Source: Lasioglossum baleicum (taxonomy: Eukaryota; Arthropoda; Insecta; Hymenoptera; Halictidae). Taken from it: a stretch of 64,000 nt of DNA. A model generated the notes under the pieces. It did no database searches. It saw only the letters and a program-made list of their open reading frames with translations, and was not told the DNA's origin. A program made the position numbers and the translations under genes. How positions within the stretch are numbered: the stretch's first letter is position 1; each line of letters opens with the position of its first letter. The stretch lies in contig NC_134935.1 of assembly GCF_051020765.1 (NCBI RefSeq), forward strand, positions 13,145,579-13,209,578. Reading direction: 5' to 3'. Below, one piece after another: positions 51,901 through 62,082 of the stretch.

Positions 51901-53790
51901 CGCAGATTAAGTCTTACTGAAATTTTTGTTTATATAATTCTAACCATTTGATACCAATAGCGAATTTCTTTAATCCAATAAGATTGTATAAATTATACGT
52001 GTATGATAACAAAAAGGTATAACCGTTGTTTAAGACGAGCACATAAATCGGGATCAAGTGTTTCATTAAGGACAAAAATTTGAGCAGGAACAGTGGAACT
52101 GTACGTTAAATCCGTGCTATCCACTTTGGCTGTTGCAGACGCCATGATAAGCTTTGGAATAATGAGCCAGACTCTTGCTCAAAGGAGCTTCTACAAATAA
52201 GTCTGATTTCCTCTTAAGACTGAGATTTCATATCGTCGGAATTTTCCCTTCCTTTACGTCGGATAAAGTGATTTCTGTATTATGATGCGACATGAGGCAC
52301 CTGAATACTGAATACTGAAAACTGTGTACATTACACTGCTATGAACTATTTACATAATTCCCCACTAGCCATAACCACGCTATAACCGCTGTGTCGACGG
52401 CATGATCATTATCGTCTAAAATCTAGTCCGAACATTACATAGTCTAACACAATTTAAATAACCTACTTATCTAATTAAGAAAGTTTAATCAAAAGCTCGA
52501 AAGAGTTGAACTATTTCATTACGATTTAGCAAACAAGAAATATATAACGCAATTGATGAATGAAGCTATAATGGATATAAATGTTTAGTAATTTGAATAG
52601 TGTATTACGCTTCAGTGATTTCAGAGAAGTCGAAAAATATATTTGCGCATTGATAAATAATGCTTCGTTTCGCGAGCCATTCATCATTCGATGAACGCGA
52701 CGAAACCATAGAAAATATTTATTACGTTTCAGCAGAAAAAAAACGTTGCGTGCAGTGCCATTTATTCGAATAATCAGCCGACACCTGATCAATGCAACTC
52801 AACAGTTGCATCTTCTACCAATTCGGACCTTACTGCAGGGGGTAACCACAAGGAGTGATTGATAACTTTATTAAAATTCGTTCGATAACTTCATTAATTC
52901 TCGTTCTAAACTGCTGCATTATTTATATCTTCGTCTCTCGATTCGAAAAACGAGGAACACATCTCCCCCAGAAACCAGTCTCTTCAATGCTGCTACTAAA
53001 AAATATATTATTCCATGAAATATTCTCTTTTCATTGTTACAACACGTACATTAAAAATTTCAATTCTCTAATCTAAAAAGTACATTAGGACCTACGCAAT
53101 AGAAGCTCATTTCTACATGATTAATTACTGCATTTATAAAATATTACCGAAGAAACGTCACAGAAGCTAATCACCTAAAACAAAAGTAAAACGACGAAGA
53201 AATATTCCCTCTATAAATTTCGCCGAATTAACAGTTTCGCGGATCACAAAGAGGTCGGCAAATCCGAATGGGATCTAAGAATCAACTGGCACGCGACCCA
53301 AGGATCAACAGGTTATAAATAAAACGTTCTCCCAAGAAAACGCGAAAAGATTTATTCCCCTTTCTACTTGCGTATATGCGCTTGGCAAACAAAACCAGTG
53401 GTTCGCCCCGATCCCATCTATTTCGGCTTACAAATTATCTGGCTCCGTTGTAATAATGTCCAGTCATTTATCTACATACATGGCGACCGGGAATCTTATT
53501 CTCGATCATGTTGTCTCGCTGCGGAACGACTGTTTCCGCGCGGCTCGCAGGATTTGAATTCCGAGTTTCGGGTAAATAACGTCCGCTCGTAAAGAAGATA
53601 AGTGCAGAAATATACCAAGAGAGCAAACATCGCTATTACAAGAGCGTACGCGAACGTATCGTTTACCACTTTGACTGTCACTGGGAATTTTTCGATCAGG
53701 CTCGAAGATCAATTTGTATTGCGATTTATGCAATGGTTGTGTGGCAACCATTACCCGCTATAATTTTTGCAATGAAATTATCAGTAAATA
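48974..53790. other. Gene-free stretch
   Basis: No supported gene. A pyrimidine tract at 49231-49280 ending in CAG at 49281-49283 resembles a plus-strand splice acceptor. It is followed by an unrecognised 159-codon frame (49300-49779), with a 126-codon frame overlapping it in another phase. 51350-53350 is AT-rich with no signal that I can name. Confidence 0.55.
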
Positions 53791-53869
53791 CAGTAAAGTC
53801 TGGATCTTAGAAAAGCCCTCGGGTCCGTACTGATTGAAATGCAGTGTTTATATACGTTTAGATCTACTG
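53791..53869 (+). mobile_element. 79 bp CAGTA...TACTG element, copy 2
   Basis: Starts CAGTAAAGTCTGGATCTTAG after TA (53789-53790) and ends GATCTACTG before TA (53870-53871). The reverse of the end reads CAGTAGATCTAA, a shortened inverted copy of the start. Shares AGAAAAGCCCTCGGGTCCGT with the copy at 32171. Known: TA target sites and CAGT ends are found in pogo/Tigger-like elements. Placement there is inference. Confidence 0.55.
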
Positions 53870-54595
53870 TATTTCCGCAAAAAAATTGCAATTAACAGCA
53901 GGAACAGTGAACGAGAATGAAATAAGTTGGATTCCGTTCTACTTTTATGGGCACCGGCGCGACATCGGGAAAACAACTTTCTTAGCGCAGAAACCGATTC
54001 TGGAAAGAAATACGATCGTGCGACATCAACCTTCGACGTTCGGGTCTTGTTTTTATGATACACACTTTTCACGTTAATGCTCGCTCCATCCTGCTCGAGG
54101 GAATTATGAAGTTATTACGTACTCAAACGAATGCAGTTTCAAACGATCCCTCAACGTACGCATTAAAAAGCGAAAGACTAATAATTTAATAACCGTTGAA
54201 AGCACTTTCGCAAATATTTCATGGGGAATGCGTTTCGGAAAGTAGTTCAAACGAACCCCTGGTGAAATATCAAGTTCTCCGTTGCTTTTACCGGAGAAAC
54301 GCAATTAAACGATTACACACTTTGCCTAGCATTCCCTGTTTATATGCAACTAAAAGCCCATCGTGTGCAACAAGATCGATGCGACACGGACGATTAATAA
54401 TATAAATCAAATCATCGCATCGTCTCGAGAACTACGTCTCGACCGTTATCCGGAAAGATCTCTCTGGAAAATATTAGATTTCGCAAGGAGTTGGCTTCAA
54501 ACTTTTATACAACGGTTTCCCCAAGCAATTTTGCAATATGTAATGAAAATTTTGTAAAAATTGCGTTCCGTCTGAGTTGCGCAAACAATTTAGAC

Positions 54596-54666
54596 GTTGC
54601 TTTGTACAACTTTTTTAATTGGGCTTGTAACGAAAAATTCTAAAAATGTGTTTTGTAGATTTGTAT
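54596..54666 (+). repeat. Diverged dispersed repeat, partner at 22549-22617
   Basis: Shares a TTGTACAACTTTTTTA block, TTGGGC and TTTTGTAGATTT with the 22.5 kb copy. It ends about 30 bp before the MITE at 54699. Confidence 0.5.
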
Positions 54667-54698
54667 ACGTGTCGAAAATATCAATTGGTTTACGAGTA

Positions 54699-54895
54699 GA
54701 CTGCGGATCTTTATTCATTCATGAAAAAATCGGTTGAGTTAAATATGAAACAATAAAGAATTAGAAAAATTCCAAAATATTGTAACATTGTTTTTAATGT
54801 AACCAAGTCATTAGGGAATAAAATCAATTTTTGTTTTACTTCCGTTTGCCACAATCAATGCAAAACATTTTTATTTTGCATAAAGATCCGCAGTC
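54699..54895. mobile_element. 197 bp TA-flanked MITE with GACTGCGGATCTTTAT ends
   Basis: The first 16 bases, GACTGCGGATCTTTAT, are exactly the reverse complement of the last 16. TA dinucleotides border both sides (54697-54698 and 54896-54897), as expected for a TA target duplication. The interior is AT-rich without a transposase frame. A third, isolated copy of the end motif (AAAGATCCGCAGTT) lies 15-30 bp beyond the right end, suggesting a nested or partly duplicated end. Inferred: Tc1/mariner-type non-autonomous element. Confidence 0.82.
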
Positions 54896-54930
54896 TATTT
54901 AAAGATGCATTAAAGATCCGCAGTTTTTCA

Positions 54931-57189
54931 TGATCTTCAGCCTAATCTCGTTTAATTTTTAAACGATGTAAGAAGAGAAAGAAAAGAACCGTAAAAAGAT
55001 AATGAAGGAACATGTCCACTCCAGAACAGGCTTCTACAAGTTTGATTCTGAAAGTAGAATCGTAGAGCAATAACTATTAGAGAATTTCTCTCAGCTCCAT
55101 GACCACTAGAGAGTTCTACCAAGTGTTGTACCACTGAAAAGTAAAACTTTGAAGTCGATACGTGGCATTAGACTCCCGGCGCTGCTCGAATACTTCGGAT
55201 CTGCTTTTGTCTGCTGGTTCGCCTAATTTACAACTTCCCCTTTTTCTTCGCCGACAACTGTAATAGCACTTACACCGTTAGCCAAAAGTTTCAGATCGCT
55301 GCTCCGACCGTGTATTCCTTACATTTTCAAGCAACGACTTCCTATATATTTCCTTCCCGGAGTCTCTAACTACAATGTTGCTCAAAAGTTTCGAGCATCG
55401 TCTCAGAACACGTAGAACCGCAGCAAGCAACATTAACAAATACTTTTCTGACGAACATTGCGACCAGACTGCAGACTTTTACACGTTTATTGATATGTTT
55501 ATATTCATACGTTTGTATATACTTATACGTCCGTATCTGTTTGTGTATGTGTATCGTTGTCGTATTCGTATTAGTCTGTAATTTGTCCGACATCTGTATT
55601 TGTTTATACGTCTGATGTTTGATCAAATTCAATAGAGTACATGGTTATCTTGTACCTCTAAAAATGATTCATATAGGCAACAGAATTTTATTGAACTGAT
55701 CGATCAAATTTAATAGAGCCTTTGATAATCCTGTGCTTCCAAAAATTCAGAAATACAGTACATGGTTACTATCATACCATCCACCTCGAAAAATGATTGT
55801 TACAGGAACTAGAATTCTGTTTGACTCTACCACCACAAATAAATGTCTGTGAATGTCCATATTCTAGTTGTGACTACAGTGCCCCCAATTTCCAATAGAG
55901 ACGAAATAATAAAAATCCCTATAGTTCGAAAGTTCGAAGCCGGCGCGCGGCGCGGGACAGGATAATTTGCGGGGATTATTTTTCGATCGTTCGGTGGAAA
56001 ACAATAGTTGTAATTGTTTCTTTTTCAGTCGGAATTACCCGGCTAGGTTTTCACCGGGCCTGTTCCGAGCGAAATCCGTGAGTACAATAGGGCAGCTCAA
56101 ATTTACGGAGCGAGGGCAGCAGGGCAGAGTCTCTCTCGATCGGTTCGATCGTCGCTGGCAAAACAGAACACTGTATTCAGCGTATGTGCACTGCATAATG
56201 CAAAACGCTCCGGCTGATGATAGCTTATCCAATCACCTCACTGTCAGTTACAATCCGCTGGCTCCATTACCTATCGATTTATCTTAATGGGACGTGATCG
56301 TTATTTATCACTATTTTCAGTCGCAACCACCGGCTCAATTTCTCCCGGTCCGCGCCACCGCCGTGCTCGAAGGAAAATAAGAGAATGAACGAAAAAAAAA
56401 ATATCCCCGGTGATGGAGAGCCGAGGGATTGATCGAAAAAGGAAAAGAAATTTTCTACGTTCTGTTCGTCGGGAAAATAAATTGTAAACGATCGCGGTAT
56501 GCGCGCGGATCGCGCCGCTGTTAGTCGGCAAAGGTTTCGCGTGCGCGTACCTGCACGTGTACGTGTGAATTCGTGCGCGCGTGTGCAAGTTTCGCATCGA
56601 TAGGTCAATTTGAGTTTCAATTGAAATTTCGTCGGGCTACGAAAATTCGACATTCGATAAGCGTTACACGTAATTATTTTACGTTCAGTGTGCAGTTCCC
56701 TTAGTGTATAAACTTACTAATCGCGTCAGAATTCGCCAGAAGATAATTCTGTTTCATGTGCGAATGAATGCGATAACTTCCGCCGAACTATTCGATCGAT
56801 ACGCATCGCACTATTTTGCAGGTCCGGGATAGTTTCGACTGGAACTTTGTCGCGCGGTTTATTCAACATTTCGAAGGTGTACAAATTAATTCGTACGCTT
56901 CGCCACTGACAATAGGAAGATGGTTCAATTTCAATATCAGATTAATTTTGTTGTATGATGACACTATTTGTTGATGCTTTAATAGGAGTCACGCCTCAAA
57001 CAATTACATACGTAGGTCCATGATGAAAGATGTCGGAGATACAAGAGAATTTTTCAGGGGAATTTTGTGTCTGAACAAAGTCGTTTCTAGCAGCTGACGC
57101 CATATTGTACATGAAACATTGACTGCCCACCGTCGATTGAAATAGATCGCTGCGATTACTCACTTTCTGTTGTTGATTGATCCTATATA
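54931..57189. other. Gene-free stretch
   Basis: No supported gene. Includes the cryptic repeats at 55485-55840. 56280-56620 is CpG-rich with a GC/AC-alternating patch, and the longest minus frame there has 124 codons with no recognisable product. Confidence 0.55.
55485..55840 (+). repeat. Cryptic TA/TG/CG repeat and imperfect internal duplication
   Basis: 55485-55620 is built of TGTTTRT, TATACGT and GTATYTG variants. From 55622 an ATCAAATTCAATAGAG block recurs at 55703. A GTACATGGTTAYTRTC block with an AAAATGATTSWTA block and an ACTAGAATTYTRTTTGA-like block recurs about 100-115 bp later. This is an imperfect duplication with shuffled spacing. Confidence 0.5.
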
Positions 57190-57191
57190 TA

Positions 57192-57240
57192 CAGGGTGGT
57201 TCACGCAACTTGCACACCTACAATGTAACTTCCAAAGTAT
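57192..57240 (+). mobile_element. Single CAGGGTGG-type end
   Basis: CAGGGTGGTTCACGCAACTT follows TATA at 57188-57191. No inverted partner was seen in the next kilobase; the GTAGGTGTGGTTC segment at 57684 is at best a decayed match. The right boundary is unknown. Confidence 0.4.
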
Positions 57241-57425
57241 GCGTTGCACGAAATAGTTTTGTATACAGGTGGAAGCGTTTTTCGGAGATTTGGAGGTCGG
57301 CTTTGTTTTTTTAAATGGAATACTATAATTTTTATACCAAAATATGGAAGAATGTCGAATTCTGAGTAAAAAAGTATTGACCTTCATTAGCCCTAAACCG
57401 AATAATTAACGAGTAGTTTCACTTT

Positions 57426-57521
57426 ATTTCCTAAAAATTTTCTTCGCTTAATATCAAGTTAGAAATCTGTGATAAATTGAATTTCTAACTTGATATTACG
57501 CGAAGAAAATTTTCAGGAAAT
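57426..57521. other. Near-perfect hairpin: 41 bp stem, 14 nt loop
   Basis: Left arm 57426-57466 and right arm 57481-57521 are reverse complements at 39 of 41 positions; the loop 57467-57480 is CTGTGATAAATTGA. The arms are AT-rich but not simple repeat. Transcribed, this would give a 96 nt hairpin in the size range of microRNA precursors, although the stem is longer and more perfect than most. Alternatives are a tiny foldback element or a recent palindromic rearrangement. An alternating TA/CA tract begins immediately after it. Confidence 0.9.
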
Positions 57522-57554
57522 ATATATATATATATGTACACACACATATATAAT
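57522..57554 (+). repeat. Alternating (TA)n/(CA)n tract
   Basis: TATATA, then GTACACACACA, then TATATA. A compound dinucleotide microsatellite abutting the hairpin. Confidence 0.85.
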
Positions 57555-57714
57555 ATCAGTGCTAAGTAAAATAGTACTCTCAAATGTTTATTCGTCAAAA
57601 TAAAAATATCATTTTAAAAATATCGTCCACTTATATTGCTTTAAACGAAACTCTTCTGAAACTGTTAAGGAAAGAAATACATGTAGGTGTGGTTCTTGTA
57701 TCTTGAGATTAATA

Positions 57715-57749
57715 CAGACAATTTTTATTTTACATAAAAATCCGTAGTC
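57715..57749 (-). repeat. Solo end of the CTGCGGAT-type family
   Basis: On the minus strand from 57749 it reads GACTACGGATTTTTATGTAA, after TA at 57750-57751. The right end of the 54699 element, read the same way, is GACTGCGGATCTTTATGCAA. Similarity continues into AATAAAAAT in both. No left end was found. Confidence 0.65.
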
Positions 57750-57754
57750 TAGTC

Positions 57755-58810
57755 AAGCAAAATTAAACGTCCCTCAATGAGGGATTAACATGACAGTATT
57801 CGTGGACAGCTTTTGTAAGATGTTTGTGGACTTCATGAAGCTCTTAATTGTTTCGTCGTCAAAGGGCATTATTCTTCTCTTTCTATCATAATCCTTTCAT
57901 TAATTATTAAAATTTTGATAAGTACACAGACATTGTTTAAATATTTATGGGTAAACGCTATATCTCTTGAGTTATTAAATTATCGAGATACTAAATGTCT
58001 ATCAGAACTCGTTTAATCGAATCAACTGTTGCTAGGAGACGCTCTGTCATGGAAGCAGAATATCCGGATGATAGGGTATTTGAATAATAGCTGTTCGGAT
58101 ACGAGAAACCCTGCTATAATTTATCACTGGGAACCTCATACTTATGCTATATTATCTAAATAATTCCAAAATCCGCCGAGATCTCGTCAAATGTTGTATA
58201 ATTTATTGTGGCAAAATTTCATATTATAGCAGTGAACATAAAACATGTGTCTGTGGTTGTGAAAATTATTAAGGATGCGAAGATTTATAGTTTCCCCGGA
58301 TGAAAAAGCAAAGAAGCATTTAGAGGTTCTGTATCCTATATGCGCGACGGTAAGATGTGATAAATATGTTCGTCAAAAATAAGAGCATGATTATTAAACA
58401 CACGTATACACAGTATTATTATTCTTATGAATCATTGCCGACGCCATTAATAACCACACCTGCTGTATCATTGTATTAAACCGAAATTTTATATGCAAAT
58501 TTGCACGATCACAGTTGCGAATATATTAACGAAAATGTGCATTATCTTTCATCTTAATTATGAACCAATTACGACGAAAACGTATAATTTAGGTTGCAGC
58601 GCAAACTAGGCCATAATCGATACATCGAAATTTATTTTACTTTGAACAACATACCGATTACTCCATAAATCCTTGCGCTTCGCAAATTCGCAGCAGCTTT
58701 CGCAAACAGGGCAAACGGCACAACGTGAGTACAATTTAGTTTTGATGCGACGGGTCAGGGCCAAGCAATTAACACCAAATGTAACTTATGCGACAAACTC
58801 TTATCTACCA
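57755..58810. other. Gene-free AT-rich stretch
   Basis: I see no gene or repeat I can name. Only short frames, and the 87-codon plus frame starting at 58673 runs into the 64 bp tandem array. Confidence 0.6.
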
Positions 58811-59066
58811 ATTTACTTAATTCCTTGTTACATTGCCTTGGAATCTCTTCAATTTTATGCAAGTATTTTTAAAAATTTACTTAATTCCTTATTACATTGC
58901 CTTGGAATCTCTTTAATTTTATGCAAGTATTTTTAAAAATTTACTTAATTCCTTATTACATTGCCTTGGAATCTCTTTAATTTTATGCAAGTATTTTTAA
59001 AAATTTACTTAATTCCTTGTTACATTGCCTTGGAATCTCTTCAATTGTATGCAAGTGTTTTAAAAA
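58811..59066 (+). repeat. Tandem array, four 64 bp units
   Basis: Units start at 58811, 58875, 58939 and 59003, exactly 64 bp apart, each beginning ATTTACTTAATTCCTT. Identity is very high. Inner units 2 and 3 share CCTTATTACA and CTCTTTAATT, whereas outer units 1 and 4 share CCTTGTTACA and CTCTTCAATT. Unit 4 carries extra changes at its end. 64 is not a multiple of three, so the frames through it shift from copy to copy and are not coding. Confidence 0.98.
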
Positions 59067-61767
59067 ATTTTTAACTAAAAACAAATTATATTAAAATAAA
59101 CAGCAAGTTGTATTAATGCTGATATTGTCACATAAATAATACTACGCGAAACTATGAACTACGTACGAGAGATTGACTCGTCAACAGATTCACTATGCCG
59201 AATACTATTTTATCAAATGCTCCCTCTAAAAGGTGTATCGAAAATCGTGGCACAACTGAAATGGAGCCAATTCTACACGAAAAACCTAGTCGGAAATCCG
59301 GAATAAAATTTCCCATCCCAAAAAAATATTTCAAAAATGAAGTCGGTAATAAAAAGTATTCTACGTTTTCTATTTGTTCGCACATATTGAACAATTTCTC
59401 GTCGATAGTACTCTAGTTATTCAGGAGTTAATCTAGTGGATGCGTACTTGACAGATATTGAAACATCACTTCTAGCAAACGAGGTCTTGAATGAACAATT
59501 TTTATTCCACCGATTGAGTTTTTAAAAGTACAATTGTAAGTGCAATATTAATAGGTTAGTGTACCGGTTGCAAACATCTGCAGCCTTGCGAGGACTAAAT
59601 AAATTTTTTCACAAAATTTCATTACGTTGTCGAAAATGACGCAGCCATCACCAAGTTGAAAAGATCAAACAAATTGTCATAAAGATCAGGGAAGTTCGTG
59701 AAGAGGAAAATCAAAATTAAACATTGCAAAGTCATCGCTAAGCTTACAAAGGCAAAACCTGTTTCAATGTATTATTAAGTGGTGTGTACACGGTATTAAT
59801 TCCTTGTCTTATCTTTTAATTTCTGCGTCACATATTCGCCCGGAATGGCGTCTCTCGTCTCGGGGGTGCGACAAAAGGAATTAGCGTAGATTACCGTTCA
59901 TTAATGAATTAATAGCGAGGGTTAGGAGAGGTCGTAGAGGTCGGGCATCTGCTTCATCGTCGACACCGAGTTGAACGGCCGTTATTACTCCACTAGGAGA
60001 GCGACGCATTAATTTGCCGAGCGTCCCTTATCAGTGACGTTTCATTTGTCACCAGGTTGTACCATAAATGTCACCTAGGGCGGCTGCCAGAGGCCTTTCT
60101 AGTCAGAGCGCAAACTTGCGTCTCGCGCAAAACGTTGGCCTCGGCTGGGCTGACAGTAAATCTGCGCGTAGGGAGAGAAGTTTACAAGCAAGAGAAGAGA
60201 GAGGGAGAGAGTGAGGCACCCGCTCGTCTTCCTCGGGAGAAGTCGTCTTAAACCCGGCACACGGGGCTTAAATGCATCTCGAGCATCTCTTTTCGCAGCG
60301 GCCTTTATGCATCCCCCAAGGCCACCGCGCCGGGCCTCTTATCTCGACGCATTTCGGAATGTTTGGACTGGAGCAGCGTTAGTTAACCTTGCACAATTGC
60401 CAGCGGATCTCTGCCAGTCCCCGAAAAGCGAAAGGGATCTCTCTCGCTATTTCTCCACGCTCTTTGATATCGGAAAACGAAATGATCTCGTTCAAAGGAC
60501 GGGTTACTACATATTTTCAATGGGCGAACAAACGGCAAGTTAATATTTAGATTCTAACTTCATCGGGCTTGAACAGGGGGCCGTTTACTCGGAGTCCGAG
60601 TAATGAATTATAATTCCTCTGTTTACAGAAAACTTGCCGGCTCTCCGCTTCTCAAAGTTGCCAAATACACATACTTTCGTCGACGGTGTTATGTCTATAT
60701 GGCCCGAAGTGCAAAGAAAATGTAGCAGAGCCTTCGAGAATATTTCTACTCATGATTTAATTAATTCCAATGTGGTGCAAGAGCATTTTTCTGGCGAGCA
60801 TTACTAGCACAAATCTTTGGTCACGTTTATCAAGTGTAACATTCAATGTGTTGCGAAGAGAACCAGTTATGGTATGGAACAGTAATAAATAACAAAAGTT
60901 GATTTGACAGAGAAACTTTCTTCTTCCCAGAAATTATGAGCAACAAACAAGTTGTAGTCATTGTAATCGTAAAATAAAATGTAATGGAAGGGGCGAATTC
61001 CTCGAGAGATCCTGATTTCTTCTCGATTTTTCAATTAAAAATCTTAAGAGCGCGGCTCGACGAGAATTTTTCGCAGCAAGTGGAGGTATTAGCATTCCTC
61101 AGCGACCGGCAGATCGCAAGCATAACGACCGGGGCTGTATCAACGAAAGAACGGTATCCGAAATCACGGTGGCGAGAAGCGCCTTCGCTTACTTATAATA
61201 ATCGAATTTGCCGGCTCGTTTCACGGTAACTATTTCCAAACATCGTAAACCGTAGAGACTGGTCGGGGCTCGGGGCCACCTAGCTCTCCGCGCGTTTAAA
61301 CGGTAGAAACTAGCTGCTACGTGTTGCATGTTGCTTTTCGCTCATTTTTCTTCGGTCGGGCGGGAGAGCAAACGCCATTAACCGTTAGCGGAGAGAGCCC
61401 CGTGAGCGCGCGCGAAGGATCAAGGGGGTTCTCTCGGGCACTTCCGAAACAAAACGTTCAATAACTGGGCACCGTTACCCTGTGATTCCCATTGGCCGTT
61501 CAGGCAGCCTGGCTGCCCCCGCAAAAACTGTAAGTAAATACCGCTTATAGATTTCGCAGTTACGTTCAAGCCGGATAATTAATTGATACCCCGATTCGCG
61601 GAACCGGAGCCTAGTCGACGGACCCCGGAAACCACGGCCGTTCGTGGCCGGAATCCAAAAGCAATTAGTTACACGCGCAGTGGGTTAGCTGCAAGACCCG
61701 AGTTCCTATTCCTGCAGATCCTCTCGTTACGTACATGCACGCGCACGCACACACAGCTATACATATA
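59067..61767. other. Gene-free stretch
   Basis: No supported gene. 59860-60540 and 61000-61650 are CpG-rich with short overlapping frames (longest 110 codons, 60211-60543). An imperfect AG-rich tract lies at 60188-60215, and CA/CG alternation at 61733-61757. Confidence 0.55.
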
Positions 61768-62080
61768 CAGGGTGAGCCACCTGAGACAAGCCACCTGAAT
61801 AATTTCTATATTTTTTCCAGACAGTGTGTGTGTGTAAGGAACGTTCGAGAGGACAATTGTTTGGTATGGAGGAGCCCATTGAAGGGTGTACAGAACTTTT
61901 TCACGCGTAGGTTGCCGACGAAGAGTTAAAAATATTTTAATATTCATAGGGGAAGTGACTATGAACAAGAAATTCATCTATTAAATATTGTATTGATGTC
62001 AGTTTATTCTTCGGAGCCTCATATTACCACTCCTTCCTCGAGAAGTTATTCAGGTGGCTTGTCTCAGGTGACTCACCCTG
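61768..62080. mobile_element. 313 bp TATA-flanked MITE, CAGGGTGAG ends
   Basis: The first about 37 bases (CAGGGTGAGYCACCTGAGAC, then AAGCCACCTGAATAA) are repeated in inverted orientation at the right end with a single difference. TA, or ATA within TATA, borders both ends (61766-61767 and 62081-62082). The interior has a (GT)n patch at 61825-61835 and no transposase. Known: TA target sites and TIRs of this size fit Tc1/mariner-type non-autonomous elements. Well-kept ends suggest a younger copy than those at 11493 and 28372. Confidence 0.92.
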
Positions 62081-62082
62081 TA

